From Blepharisma stoltei (lineage: Eukaryota; Ciliophora; Heterotrichea; Heterotrichida; Blepharismidae), in contig CAJZBQ010000010.1 in NCBI GenBank assembly GCA_914767885.1, forward strand, positions 186,001-250,000: a stretch of DNA of 64,000 nucleotides. The letters run 5' to 3'. The notes below the pieces were generated by a model that made no database searches, was not told the origin of the DNA, and saw only the letters and a program-made list of their open reading frames with translations. The position numbers and the translations under genes are program-made. Of this stretch, positions 41,085 through 53,197 are shown piece after piece (positions within the stretch are counted from its first letter, which is position 1; each line of letters starts with the position of its first letter).

Positions 41085-42005
41085 CTAAAAAGTTAATATA
41101 TTTCTATTATGAGATCTTGAAAAATCAATGAAAGGTCCCTTTGGATAGATTCTTGATGGATTCAAATTGTTGAATGAATAGTAATATCCTTTCTTTATGA
41201 TATCAATATTAGTTAATTCTGCCATTTCTGGCATTTGATACAGCTCCCTCACAAAATTGGAGAGATTTTCATAGGATTCCAGCGTTCTCAAATTGCATTT
41301 CATCAAGCCATAATGCACTGCATCAAATCTGACTAAGGTCACGTATAATCTTCAGTCCGCAATCGTAATTTGATCACCTAAAAGGTATCTTTGCCTTTCC
41401 AAAATTGCCTCAGCCCTATCAAGAGCTTCAAAAAGCGCGTCCACTTGGCTTTCATAATCCTGTTGAGTCTTGGCTCCACCAGTTCTGTATACTCCAAAGT
41501 TAATTTTCAGCAGAAATTGATTCATTTCATCAATGCTAGACCTTAAATGAGCAGGATAAAAGTCAGCATTATTCCCCTGCTCAAAGGAATCATTAAGCAT
41601 TATCATAATATCTCCAGAGTCATTACTTACTATAGTATTTGTTTGGCTGTCCCATAAACAAGGGACTGAGACTGCCCCTGTAAAGCGAGGACTTGACATC
41701 TGGTATAATTGATAAAGGTGCTCGAAATGATGAAGAGTGTCAGGATATTCTTCGGAAAAGCCCCAGCCTTGATCACCTTTTAATGGGCTTGCGAATACAA
41801 CTCCTATCACATTATCAAGGTCTTTAAGCTTGCGCATGATCAAAGTTCTATGAGAGAAAGGACATACTAATGAAAGATAAAGATAATATCGCCCAGGCTC
41901 GGCTTTGTACCCACTGCTACCGTCTTTTGTGATGGTTCCTTTAAATCCACTTGCATCAGGATGGCTGTCTGCTTCATGCCACTCACCGTTTACTAGCATG
42001 CCCAT
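41085..42005 (-). CDS. glutathionyl-hydroquinone reductase-like (Xi-class GST, ECM4/YqjG)
   Basis: Start ATG 42005; TGA at about 41352 is Trp (ITIADWRLYVTLVRFD); 306 residues, the family's usual length. N-terminal thioredoxin-like fold with the catalytic CPFSHR (Cys48; usually CPWAHR), FTGAVSVPCLWD and TIVSNDSGDIMIML for glutathione binding. The C-terminal helical domain has INFGVYRTGGAKTQQDYE and DWRLYVTLVRFDAVHYGLMK, typical of Xi-class enzymes that reduce glutathionyl-hydroquinones. Soluble. No IES. Confidence 0.9.
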
Positions 42006-42607
42006 GATTTTATTATAACAAAAAGCTAGTAGAACATGGAACTGGAAACTTAATAATTATGCCACATATTTTTTTTGCACAAAAGAACTCAAAGGAGATC
42101 CTTAAAAATGCAAAGAAATAATATTATCTTGGCTGAAAGGAATCATTTTTGCAATTTTTAATCCTTAATCACAATCATTTAAATTTATCTTTACCCAGTG
42201 TGCATAATTTTAATATTATATGAGGGGTGAATTTATAACAACATAGGTATTGAATTCTTTAAAAAGATAGAATGAATTATAGGCAATTTTTGTGTAAATT
42301 TGATTAATGTAATCAATACATCAAGATAATTCGAATTGGAATAAATTAGTTACTAAATTATAATGGATAATCTTAAGGATACTTTCTACGCTTTAATTTT
42401 GTTCGTGATTGATAAACTTTAGAATAAATTAATTTTTATCACCATGAGAATCTTTTGCTGCTTGAAGGTAGCATTCTTCATTAGCAATGATTTTTTTTAT
42501 CAGTATTTCTTTAAAGTTTGTTTTATAGAAATTAATTGTACTAATTCTTGAAATAAAATTTAAAATAAATAACGATTTATCAATAATAAATCAACACTCA
42601 TTTCTCC
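42006..42607. other. AT-rich divergent intergenic region
   Basis: Between the GST-like and EF-hand genes; presumably holds both promoters. No open frame or element end recognised. Confidence 0.5.
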
Positions 42608-44423
42608 ATGGGATCATATCTGTCATCTGGAGGAAGTGCAATTTTGAATTTCCGAAGGCCAGTAGACTTTTTGGCCAGCATGCTAACTAAATGTAAACTC
42701 TACTCAGGAACCAAAGAAGAAATCCTCCAAGCTTTTCACAAATTTACTAGCATTCAAAAACCTGGAGACTTCATCACAAATATCGGTGGACTTCGAATTA
42801 TTTTCAGATCAACAAACGCTGAAGGAATGGAGTTTGAAATTTTGAGACTATTCAGCAATAAAGGAAAAATCAATGTCATGGAAGTTATGGCTGTCATTGT
42901 CATCTATGCAGCTATCTCATGGAAGGAAAAAGTCAAAATAGCCCTTTTTATGTTTGACTTCGATGGTAATAAAGTTATTTCAAGGGATGAAATGGATGTG
43001 CTGTGTCGATCCTTCCTAAGGGGTGTAGCTTGTGTAACTAAAAGTCCATATGCAACTAATCAAGAAATTGAGGATATTTCAGCTCATGTTTTTACATGGG
43101 CAGACAGGTTTTCCAACAATAAAATTTCTTGTGAAGATCTTATAGCTTGAGTTGGGATGAACCAAGAAATCCAAGAGTTATTGCAAACGAATGAGCCTCC
43201 TCACTCATTAAGGAGCAACACTATGAAGCCAATGTCTAATATTTCAAAAAACCCAAAGACTGAAAGTCATAAATCACCTCACAGGCCAAGACAAAGTGCA
43301 TCATTTGACATTTCAGAAAAAATAAGACTGAAAAGTATCAATACTTACTTAGGTATTTAAGGTGTTGACTTCTTCAGCAGGATGATTTAGGCATAGCCCA
43401 TCCTTTTAACTCCTTGAACTAGTGACGTCACCAAGCCATCTTGGATCGGTCAGCCCTACCAAGCCTTCTGTAAAGTTTCGTCTCTAGCCAGGCCAGAAGT
43501 TTCCGCACCGGCAGCGTTGCCTCGCCCGAACTTGACTCCTGCGCGTGTTCCGCCTAAGGGTCACCCTCCTTGGATGTGTCAAGCAGCAAACCCAGGTGTT
43601 CTTAGTATCTTGGACCAAAGAAATACCCTATGCGGTATTCCATATTGGTATTGCTGGTAAAAGGCCACGTGGAAAACTGAACCCATAATAATAAAAGCGA
43701 AGGAAGGAATAGTTCTCGGAGAGAACTAATTCCGCACTGAGCCATTTTATTATTATGAAAAGTATCAATACAATGAAAGCCCATGGTAATTCCAACAGCC
43801 CAAGGAAAAGAAAGTTCTTTGTACGAGCTAATCAAACCACTCTTTATACTCGAGACTATATTGAGAGTTTGCATTCAGCTTTTCAGAGAGTTGAACAGTC
43901 AGGAAAAGTTGCATTTGACAGTAATTTTTACATAGAGCTCATAGAAGAATTATCCCATCATGAAGTATACAAAGAATTAGTAGAAGACCTAAAATCAGAT
44001 GCACTCGCAGAAATAAAAAGCGAGCTTACTTTCAGAGATCTACTGAGCATTGCTTGCAGATCTTCTGATGAAAATCAAATAAAAAGGATGCTCAGATGAA
44101 TAACTAAAGATCACACGCCATTACCAAATATAAGAACAAATACCAATCGAGGTAAGAAAAAAGTCTCTTATGAAACAGCTAATACTTATAGGCGTCTCTT
44201 TGAAAAAATTGATAAAAATCGTGACGGAACAATAGATTTCCAGGAGTTGAGATCGGAATTTCGAGATTATATGGGAAGCTCGACTATAGAGCAATTATTT
44301 AAAGAATATGACTCAGATAATAACAATAAGATAGATCTACCTGAATTCATGAAGCTGCTGGCTCCTCATGATTCTTTTATCCCTGATGAAATTCTTGAGG
44401 CCTTTACATCATCTCCAAAATAA
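42608..44423 (+). CDS. EF-hand protein with possible N-myristoylation, one retroposon
   Basis: Start ATG 42608 (MGSYLSS, a plausible myristoylation signal). The frame reads through TGA at about 43148 and 44096 as Trp and is broken by retroposon R4; deleting 427 bp joins KIRLKSINT-MKAHGNSN and gives 462 residues. EF-hand loops: one at about residue 117 (DFDGNKVISRDE), and a good C-terminal pair, DKNRDGTIDFQE and DSDNNNKIDLPE. A basic, Ser/Pro-rich linker separates the halves and carries the insertion. Ca2+ sensor at a membrane is likely; partners unknown. Confidence 0.87.
43345..43756. mobile_element. SINE-like retroposon R4 (family 3), exonic
   Basis: Flanked by 15-bp perfect duplications GAAAAGTATCAATAC at 43330-43344 and 43757-43771. 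GC-richer than the host. Its right part (GTGGAAAACTGAACC, then an ATAATAATAAA stretch) is shared with the relic at 49.4-49.75 kb, as is CCTTGAACTAG. Removal restores the EF-hand frame. Confidence 0.85.
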
Positions 44424-44659
44424 TTTTGTGTACATGCTAACATTATCTAATCTATAATCATTAATAATATATGGCCTTTTGCCAATTGTTTTTCCATTTT
44501 CTCTACTAAATAAGTAGAATTTTATAAATTTCCTATATTTAGCCGATCCATTATAATCTTGTCGATTTTTTTATTATTCTTCTAATTCTTTGCCAAATGT
44601 TTTAAAATTAAATAATAGAACCCCTTTAAGTGCAAAAAATAATTATAAAATTTCTTTTT

Positions 44660-47144
44660 ATGTCCAATTTGCCGTCAGAATCAGACCCATCAAAACCTCG
44701 AAATTCCCCAGCACAGTCCAAAAATCCTGATCAATTTAGTGCACCTTCCCGCCCAGGAAACCAGCACCCAAACCAAGCCGGTCAAAATATTTCGCCAGCC
44801 CCAGTACCAAGCCATTCCCAAAGCATGGCCGATATGATCCAAATAACAATAGCAAGTGTCCGAGAGTTAGGCTTTCAGAGATACCGCACAAATCATAGCG
44901 AAAAGAAATTTAGCATTATGTTCGCAATAACAAACCAAGGTCAAAGCACTGGTGAAAGATGACGCACTTTCCCCCTTGTAATTGAAATTTCTGAAAAAAT
45001 TTTTTGTGTGAGAGTTATTTTTACAATAAATAACGAAAGCTTCAGGTTCACAGATGAAAATTTGATGGTATATGCATTGGAATTTATTACAATATCAAAT
45101 TATGGAATGCAGATTGGCTGCTTTAATATAAGTCAGGAAAAAAAGTACTTACTCGAAAGGTTAGTGAGAAAAGAAATTTACTAAAATTGATATTAAAAAA
45201 TATATAAAAAATTATTTTTCGAATCTTAAAAGTCCAAATTTATAAATATTTGAAGTAGGAGGTGTTTATTAATTTATAAAATTTATGCTTTAAAACACAA
45301 GCAGTCTATTTTAATAGAATTAGATGATAGTCGTCGTTAATTATTTTTTAATCAATTACTTGAAAAATTTATATTAAAAAAAATTTTTTCTTCGTTAATG
45401 GGCTAATTTTTTAGACAATAGTTTTAATGGTTTAGCTCGCTAATAAAGGTGGGAATTAGTCTTTGAAAGCAAAGCCTATTACTACTCTTTGGAGCCTCAG
45501 TGCTTAGGAAATCTGGTAAAAGAGCATTTAATGAAATCAATTGCTTCATATAAAACTTACGCTTTTGGACTGGTGTCAATAATTGACTGCTATCAAAAAG
45601 GGGTACCAGTGGAGCCCAGACAGTTCGTAATACAAAGCGAACGAAGAGGCAAGATACCTAACGCCAACCCTGCCCAAGAAAGAGAACAAAAGCGTGAAAA
45701 CGATAAAGACTCTAAACGAGAAGAAGGCTCAGACTCAGAATCTGACTCATCTGGACAAGCTGAAGATAACAGCAGTGTGATTTCTTCAGACTCAAGCTCG
45801 AGCAGACGAGACAATGACACCCTTGAAAAAGAAAGAGAACTATTAGAATTCATAAGAACCAACGAAATCCTAAGAAACAGCTTTGACTTCCAAAACTTGA
45901 GCAGGAATGAAAAAGGATATGTTTATGAAGGCTACCAATCTTCAACTCTTAGAAAGTTTTTAGAAATCGCAGAGTTTGATAGAGGGCTTCTGGATAAAAT
46001 CAAGTATACATTAAAAGAAATGTATGAGCAGAACTTGGAATTTATCAGTTTTCCTAGTAACTACATTTCAGTTCAGGAAATCGAGCCTGGGAAGATAAAA
46101 TTCCAGTTTATCCCGAAAGATATATCTAAAATAGCTAATAAGCGAACAGAAAACTCTCCAAGTGTGAAGGAGTATGATATTAAGATGTCAAAAGAGCTAA
46201 ATTCGCTGCTCTGTCAAGTGATTTCAGACAGATGCCATGTGAAATACCAAATAAATACCCAGGACATGATCCCTCCCCAAAATTTCAAAAATAAAGAACT
46301 GCTGGCAGATGAAAATATCATTGGCCATGGGGGCTTTGGAGACGTCTATAAAAATGAATTGCATGGACAAGAAGTCGCTATAAAATTCCCAAGAGAAGTA
46401 AAAGAATCAGAATCCAAAGCAAAGCGAAGAATTGCGAAAGAGCTCCAAATGATGAAATGCCTTCCACATGAAAATATTGTAAAAGTATTCGGTGTCGTTG
46501 AGTATGATAAAAAATTAGGCCTAGTCCTTGAATACTGTAAAAATGGTGGTCTTAACACTTATGTTAAAAAGAGCCCTACAATAAGTATGAAAGAGCGCAT
46601 TGAAATGCTATTTGGAGCAAGCTTAGGCTTGGAGTTCATGCATTCTAAGCAGATTTGCCACTTCGATATCAAACCTCATAATATGTTTCTGAACGAAGAA
46701 AACGTAGTAAAACTTGCTGATTTTGGGATGAGTGAGCATCTTGAAGAAGGAAAATCATTTAAACCTGGATTCACGCTACTTTACTGCTCTCCTGAACAAA
46801 TTAAAGGGGAAAATCCAGGTATGAAAGCTGATGTTTGGTCGTTTGGCATGAGCATGTATTTTGTTAGTCATGGAAAAGCACCATTTGATTATTTAGAAAA
46901 AATGAAAGGACACAAGCTTGAGAAAAAAGAATTTTATCAAGAATTAAAAAAAAAATTAAGAAAACCAAGGGTGTTAGAAGAAGTTGAAAGAAACTTTCCA
47001 AGATTCGTGTCTCTTATGAGAGAAACATGGAGTGAAGCACCTGATAGAAGACCAACAATGAGAGATGTTAAAATAGGCTTGAAAAATGCCTTAGCAACAA
47101 TCCTTAATAGAATTGGCGATAAAGAAGAGGATCTTTTGAGATAA
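44660..47144 (+). CDS. TKL-like protein kinase with N-terminal ciliate domain, one IES
   Basis: Start ATG 44660. TGA at about 44960 is Trp. A MITE-type IES (45161-45455) interrupts LLERL-VFESKAYYYS; without it the gene has 729 residues. Residues 1-70 are Pro/Ser/Asn-rich; about 70-260 is an unrecognised globular region; about 270-330 is a Ser/Glu-rich linker; about 470-720 is the kinase domain: GHGGFGDVY, VAIKFP, HFDIKPHNMFL (HFD instead of HRD), LADFGMSEH, and the APE-like CSPEQIKGENPGMKADVWSF. Probably active; Arg of HRD is missing, as in RD-negative kinases. Pathway unknown. Confidence 0.83.
45161..45455. mobile_element. IES, MITE with decayed left end, in kinase gene
   Basis: TTA at 45161-45163 and 45456-45458. 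The right end keeps the family pattern (AATAGTTTTAATGG, then TTTAGCTCGCTAATAAAGG and GGGAA); the left end has lost its recognisable terminus. Removal of 295 bp restores the frame. Confidence 0.82.
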
Positions 47145-47190
47145 CCTATTAATTATTTGTGATATAGCCATGAATTAATAATTTTTAATT

Positions 47191-47427
47191 ATGAGTGCAA
47201 TCCCAGAAACTCTGAACCCAAAACCATTTTTGGCTGAGTGCATAGGACATCCTGTTGTCGTGAAGCTGAAATGGGGAACCGAATACAGGGGGATTTTACT
47301 AGCCTATGACAAGTACCTCAATTTGCAATTACAAAATGCCTTTGAGTGGATTGCAGGAGAAAACAAAGGACTTCTAGGGGAAATTTTAGTCAGATGCAAT
47401 AATGTCCTTTATGTGAAGCAAGATTAA
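47191..47427 (+). CDS. SNRPF: Sm-F spliceosomal core protein
   Basis: A 78-residue frame, the normal size. Sm1 motif: [22 protein letters not shown]-type strand set; Sm2 motif: [14 protein letters not shown]. The N-terminal LNPKPFL and the [10 protein letters not shown] block are diagnostic for Sm-F among Sm/LSm proteins. It forms the heptameric ring on snRNAs in the nucleus. It lies 46 bp after the kinase stop and 64 bp before the next start. Confidence 0.93.
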   Translation: MSAIPETLNPKPFLAECIGHPVVVKLKWGTEYRGILLAYDKYLNLQLQNAFEWIAGENKGLLGEILVRCNNVLYVKQD

Positions 47428-47491
47428 TCTAATTATTGATAAGGAATCTTTTCATTTTCATAGGGATCTAATAGACTCAAAATTAATATTT

Positions 47492-49393
47492 ATGGAAGAT
47501 TTGAATCTGAAGAAGCCACCAAAGATCCAAGTTCTGAATACAGAAGTCCCTGAAATTTCCCAGCCAGTCTGCAAAATAAGAAAACTAACGGATATAGCTG
47601 AAGACCCTCTTGAAGTTATGGATGATGACGAGATCCCATATATGACATCAAGAAAATCAAGACTTCATAACAAAACACAACTAATTGGAAAGCACTATAA
47701 TCCCTTAATTTCTCCTCGAGATTCTTTAACCCTCCCTCCGATTGACAAGACTTTATTGTTCTATCAGAAGTTTTTATTAGGTCTGCTAAAGCATCCTGAG
47801 ATATATAGACAATTTAAGGAGCAAGCTATTAAGCAAGACATTTTAGCAAAGATAAACACTCCTATAAATACCTGCAGAATGTCTTTTAATTTAAAAGAGC
47901 CAAATAGGCTGAAAAATATTGAAGTTCACTCTGTTAACGCTTATAAAAAGTTGCATGAAAGTGATAAGAAAAATAATGTGCTAGATATGATACTGAAGAC
48001 TCCTCAAGCGAAGCAGGATAATGATAAAAGTCAAATCTCTTTGAAAAGCATAAAGCATAGCCGAAGAGGGTCAGCATCAAGGGCAAGCTCCAATTCACGA
48101 CGCTCTTCAACCCGGAGAATAAAAATATATAAGTGCCAATTGGACAAAACCAGTAAAGAGCTATATGAGATTTTTTTAAAAATATCAAAAACACAAGAAA
48201 ACTCTCATCGAGACCAAAGAGTTACTAGTGAAGCTTTAAAGGAGTGGCTATTGAAGCGATATCCTCAAGAAATGGTTGAAGTGATGGCAAAGGCAATTGT
48301 CATCGAAGGAAACCAAAATTTTGATTCATGGTCTTCGATTATAGAAAAGTTCATAAATTCCAATGACACCAAAATATTGAAGTTTTGCTTTGAGCTTTTT
48401 GATTTCAATAAAGACAAATATATATGCACTCATGACGCCTATTATGCAATTTCTTTAGATTGCAGCAATCTATATGACCAGGATATTGTTAGGATAAGAG
48501 AATCAATGGTCAGCAAGCAATCAAAAAAAGGTCACAACCAAAAAATGCCTAAGACACATATAAGAAGGCATAGTACTGCTTCGAGTGGGGATGAAGAAGC
48601 TAAAAGGGTGCCTTATATCCATCCAACAAAGCCTGAAGCCCTTACGGTTGAAGATTTTTTAAAAATAAGCTTCATTGGAAAGCCTCAGATTTTCCAAGAT
48701 ATCATTTCTTATCTGACAGGCTATAATATTAATTCTTCCTTATTGAAGCCTGAATCTTCATGCCATACACGAAGACTAAGCCAAGACATTGTATATGATA
48801 TTCGCTGCCAAGAAGAGTTGAAAGATTCTTATAAATCAGACCCAAGATATCAATATTATTTAGATCTAGATGAGATGATGCACAAATTTGATCTGGCAGA
48901 GAGCGAAATGGTGCTGGAAAAATTCGAAATGCTGAAATGTCCTTCATTTCGCAAAGAAAAAATGATTTCTTTGAAATCAACGATCGAAGTGTGGCCCACA
49001 ATTTTTGGCTTTAAATGCGATTACGTATCAAAGCTATTCTATGGGATTCTGGCAGGTAAAAATCGAACCGATATTACGAAAATGAGCTTTTTAAAAAAAA
49101 TCAATGAAATTTTCAAGGGAAGTAGTGTAGATCAAAATAAATTTGCTTTTGATTTGTATGATAGAAATATGGATGGGATACTTACATGTGATGAGATTAA
49201 TGATATGTATGAGTCTCTGCCTCAAAACACTCCAATTTATGATGAGTGCCAAATGTAAGATATATGCAGACTAGTTAATGAATTTCTTTCAAGTATTTTT
49301 GGTAAAAGGCATAAGCCATTAGACAACATAGATTTTGCTCTCTTTTCTGAATTAATTCCAAAGTCATTATTTATTGATGTAAGATTCACATAG
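47492..49393 (+). CDS. large EF-hand protein with one 15-nt intron
   Basis: Start ATG 47492. The frame reaches an apparent stop after DECQM, but splicing the intron 49255-49269 extends it through LVNEFLSSIFGKRHKPLD to TAG 49391, 628 residues. The N-terminal about 200 residues are basic and Ser/Arg-rich (RRGSASRASSNSRRSSTRR). EF-hand-like segments: FDFNKDKYICTHDAYYAI near residue 305 and DLYDRNMDGILTCDEINDMY near 570, the second with a complete loop. Arrangement suggests a Ca2+-binding structural or regulatory protein; no orthologue recognised. Confidence 0.85.
49255..49269 (+). other. 15-nt intron
   Basis: GTAAGATATATGCAG, removing an in-frame TAA and extending the EF-hand protein by about 40 residues of plausible helix. 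Confidence 0.8.
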
Positions 49394-50301
49394 TTTTAAA
49401 ATTTTATACGGCTATAAGTGGAGACTTACTAGTAGGGCAACCTTGGCTCCAGGAGGAGCGGACTAGGCTGGGTACATAGGCCTGAATGCAATGCCCTGCA
49501 TAATAAACAAAAATTTTACGCCTTCTGCTACCGCTGTCTTCACTCTGGGTTTCTATTTTCTCGCCAGGAAGGTTTTTTGAGGAGGCCTCGAAAATAGCCA
49601 CTGCAAAGACGCCAATGCCAACGTTCCGGTTCGCCCTGATTTCGCGTTGGTCGACCAAAAAAAGTCATGCCTTCCACTTCCCTTGAACTAGAAGTCCGCA
49701 GCTTTCCTGGCATCTATAGGATAGGATTTGCGTGAAAACTGAACCTCACAATCAAAATATTGTTAAATGAGAAGCAATTAGCTGAGCTAGTTATGTTTTT
49801 GACTGTATCCCATATTTGATTATCCACTTAATCTAGTCAGCTCCCTAGGCTAGAACCACCCTCTGTCAGAAACTTCATAGTCTCAGTAGATGAAGACTAT
49901 ACAAGAGACAAAACCTGTCTAGTCCATCTGTCATGAACAAAAAAAACCTTCGGGGGAGAAAACAAAGCAATCCTCTTCAGCAAGTCCCCAATTCTAAACC
50001 AAGTCGCAAAGGCACTCACTGTCTGGATATAGGATAGCTTCTATCTGCTCAATAAGGAATGCTCCTCGGAGTCTATTTTTCATCAAAAATAGCATTTAAT
50101 GTCTGGGATTCACATAGAATTCATTGGAGCATTAATGACTCCTAAGACTGAGCTTCCACGAAAGTGTATTTCTTTTCTTGAAAAAATACCGGAAAATCCT
50201 AACAAAATTATAAATATATAGATTTTCGTAAGCTATTATGACATCATAAATCGTAAATATCTGGTGAAAGCTATTATATAGGCTTAATAAATTTCACTAA
50301 A
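49394..50301. repeat. intergenic retroposon relics (families 3 and 1)
   Basis: About 49411-49755 is related to R4 (CCTTGAACTAGAAGTCCGCA; GTGAAAACTGAACCTCACAA). About 49820-50115 is related to family 1 (GCTCCCTAGGCTAGAACCAC, AACCTGTCTAG, CCTTCGGGGGAGAA, CCTCGGAGTC). I could not find clear target duplications. The first relic begins within about 20 bp of the EF-hand gene's stop codon. The remaining DNA up to 50301 is the ZNF598-like gene's upstream region. Confidence 0.65.
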
Positions 50302-53028
50302 ATGGAGTGCGTCCTTTGCTTTGAAAGGTCACTCTATGTCGGTGTGCCCGAATGCAACCATAAGTCTGTATGCTCTCTCTGCTGATTTCGAATGAGATCT
50401 CTACTAAGCTCCCTCTAGTCGGAAGCAAAAAAATTTGTTCGTCCATTTTTCAAATTGATTTTTTATAAAACTTCGAGTAATTTTTTTCAAAATTTAAAAA
50501 AATCCATTCGCAAAGATTGGAAATAGGAATTAATTTAGTTTATAAATTTAAATTTTAGAATTCACGCTGTTTAAAATTCAATAGAATCAATGAGGGATTT
50601 CGTTATAATAGGTTCATATATATACTAAATATTTTTTATAAAAAAATATTTTGCTCTATTTTTCCCGAAAAATAGCGATTTTTCTTATGGTTTTGCTCAT
50701 TTATGGAAAGGGAAGTAAGTGACACAAGATGCCCTGTGTGCCGTCATTCATCTGATAAAATTTTTGTCGTCTCTGACCCGAGTATTGACTATGAAAATTT
50801 ATCCAAACAAATGTGAGGAGATGTAGGCCCAAAAGGCTTTGAACAGGATTTCAAAACTGGTATGTTCGTTCAAGACGCAACAGAAATGATTAGGCTCACA
50901 AATTTCAGAAAATTGATTTGCCGATTTTGCTTTTGCGAAATCAAATCAATTGAGAAGTTCAGGCATCACATGATCCAATCCCATGGCGTATTTTTTTGTG
51001 AGCTCTGTATGAATCATAATAAAATGTTTCCTGCAGAGCAAACTCTATACAATGACACAGCACTAATCCAACACAAAGAAAGCGCCCATATAAAGTGTCA
51101 GCTTTGCCCACAGTTTTTGTATGACGACCGAGAGTTATTGAAGCACATCAGAGAAAAGCATTATTTTTGCGAGCTTTGTCCTATAGAAGTTCGACCAGCA
51201 TTTGGTGATTATGAAACTATTGAAAAGCATTATAGGCAAGCTCATTATTTATGTGAGGTAGAAATGTGTAGAGAAACTAGAAATATAGTTTTTATGACAT
51301 ATGAGGATTTAAGGGATCACTATAGAGAATTGCATCCTTCACTTCAGCCAGCGATTTCTGTTGGCTTTAGATTCAATGATGAGCCTGATAAGTTTGTCCC
51401 TGCAATAAATGATACTAGTGAGAAAACCTTTTCTGTGCCAGCTATGAACCGAGAAGAAAGAGATTCAAATTTTCCTGCCTTAGCCCCTGCAGCCCCAGAG
51501 CCAACTGCTCCTTCATATAATAAAAAGCAAAAGCCAAAGCCAAGCAATAGCGATTTTCCTGCACTCTCTTTAGCAAAGTCCTCAAATGATGTGCAAAGAG
51601 TTGATTATTCAAATTCAAGCTTAAGCAAGCAAAAGGCTCCAAAGGCAAAAGTTTATGTAGCTAACCCTGTGCCAAATCCTTTGCTACCAGCTCCAAAAGT
51701 TAATCCAAATCAGCCTGTCCATCCAATTAGTTTAAAGCCAATTGAAGAGCAGAAGCAAAGCCCTCCAAAGAAAAAAGTTAAAGAAGATTCCAAGCAGTCA
51801 AATAGACTTCTAGAAGAAATCACAAAACTAAACAAAAGGGAAGCCACTCCTGAAGACTTTTTGACATTCTGCAACGAAGAAAGCATTAATGTTGACTCCC
51901 AGTTCATTTCATTACTTAGAGCTAACATTGTATCAAACTCGCTATGCGAAAAACTAATCCATATTCTACAAAATACTGGATACAGGCCAAAAGCAAGGAA
52001 AGAGCCTGAGGAAACAAAAGTTATACCATCAAAAACTAATCAAAAAAACAGCGAAAAAGCAAAAAACAACGGCTCTTCTTTAATAGAGTTTCCATCATTA
52101 GTTAATGAACAAAAAACAAAAGCTGCAGAGGATCATTACTCAAAGACTTTGACTGCAAATGTTGTGATCCTTACTCCCCTCGTCTGTAAGAGGACAAAAC
52201 CACTGGGAAAAATCCCTATTTTTTTTGGGGTAAAAACCCACCCTCCGTGTGCGAACAAAAGAATTGTTTAATATAAAAATTTTGATATATAAGTGATAAT
52301 TATTTGTTGAAATCTCTAGCTAACTCCATTAAAATATATCAGCTTGCATTTTAAAACTTAAATTTTATAAATTTAAATTAATATTGCTTTCAAAGTTTTG
52401 CGAATCGGGATTTTTTTAAATTTCTAAAAAAACAATTTACTAAATTATATATAATTTTTAAAAAAAATTCCATGAGCAAACAAAATTTTTTTGTTTGCTC
52501 ACCGAGGGGGGAGTTAACAATAATCTCATTAATACCAAACTCTTCGTTAAAAGCATGCTTGAATTTGTCCCAAGAAATGAAATAAATGATGCGAAAAACA
52601 TTATAAGAGAAAAAGTAAAAAACCAAGCAAAGCTTCAAGAAATTTTCCAGCTTCTGGAAACTGAATTGCAATCACTGCATTACGAATCTGAATATCCTTC
52701 TTTGTTAACTCCAAAGCCTCCACCTCCAAAGCCCACTTCACAAAATTCTATTGCAGAAATCAAAGAGAAGCTGAAGCTTTATAATGAAGGAACAATTTCT
52801 GAAAAAGAGTTTGTAAATGCATGCTATGAAATTATCCCAAGAAACCAATTAAATCAAGCTGTAATAGAGATAAGAAATGCTATTGAGGATGAAGTAAAAA
52901 GAGAGAAAATTATTAAGGGAATCGAGCGTAAAGTTAGCACAAAATCATATGACGAAGATTTTCCAACATTAAAAGTAGTCAGACTTCCCCCTCAAAAGCA
53001 GCCTAAGAATAAGAAAAAAAATAACTAA
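50302..53028 (+). CDS. ZNF598: ZNF598/Hel2-type RING and zinc-finger E3 ligase, two IESs
   Basis: Start ATG 50302. The RING (CVLCFERSLYVGVPECNHKS, then VCSLCWFRMRSLL) is cut by an IES; removing 311 bp completes it with SDTRCPVCRH. TGA codons are Trp. C2H2-like fingers follow (CRFCFCEIKSIEKFRHHMIQ, CQLCPQFLYDDRELLKHIRE, CELCPIEVRPAFGDYETIEK), then a long Lys/Pro/Ser-rich linker. A second IES (52171-52513) lies between NVVIL and NNNLINTKL; 690 residues result. The C-terminal part has two or three related helical units (LNEFVPRNEIN-like, YEIIPRNQLNQA). ZNF598/Hel2 ubiquitinates collided ribosomes. Domain order supports the call. Confidence 0.87.
50405..50715. mobile_element. IES, degenerate MITE inside the RING finger of the ZNF598-like gene
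   Basis: TAA at 50405-50407 and 50716-50718. Left GCTCCCTCTAGTCGGAAGC; right AATAGCGATTTTTCTTATGG and a decayed GGGAAG end. Removal of 311 bp rebuilds the RING Cys spacing. Confidence 0.9.
52171..52513. mobile_element. IES, MITE with right-end hairpin, in the ZNF598-like gene
   Basis: TTA at 52171-52173 and 52514-52516. Left CTCCCCTCGTCTGTAAGAGG with a direct copy CCACCCTCCGTGTGCG further in; right hairpin CATGAGCAAACAAAA against TTTTGTTTGCTCACCG. Removal of 343 bp keeps the frame. Confidence 0.9.
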
Positions 53029-53197
53029 TATATTCATTAATACCTATATCACATTTATTGATATAACTCTATTGCTAAAATAATTCAAAATATATAGTCT
53101 TTGAAGCATGTCAATAAATTTCTTGCGTAATAATTCTTCCCATTCTACATTTCACAGATTTTCCTATCATTTAAATGCTAAATTATAAAAACCTAAA

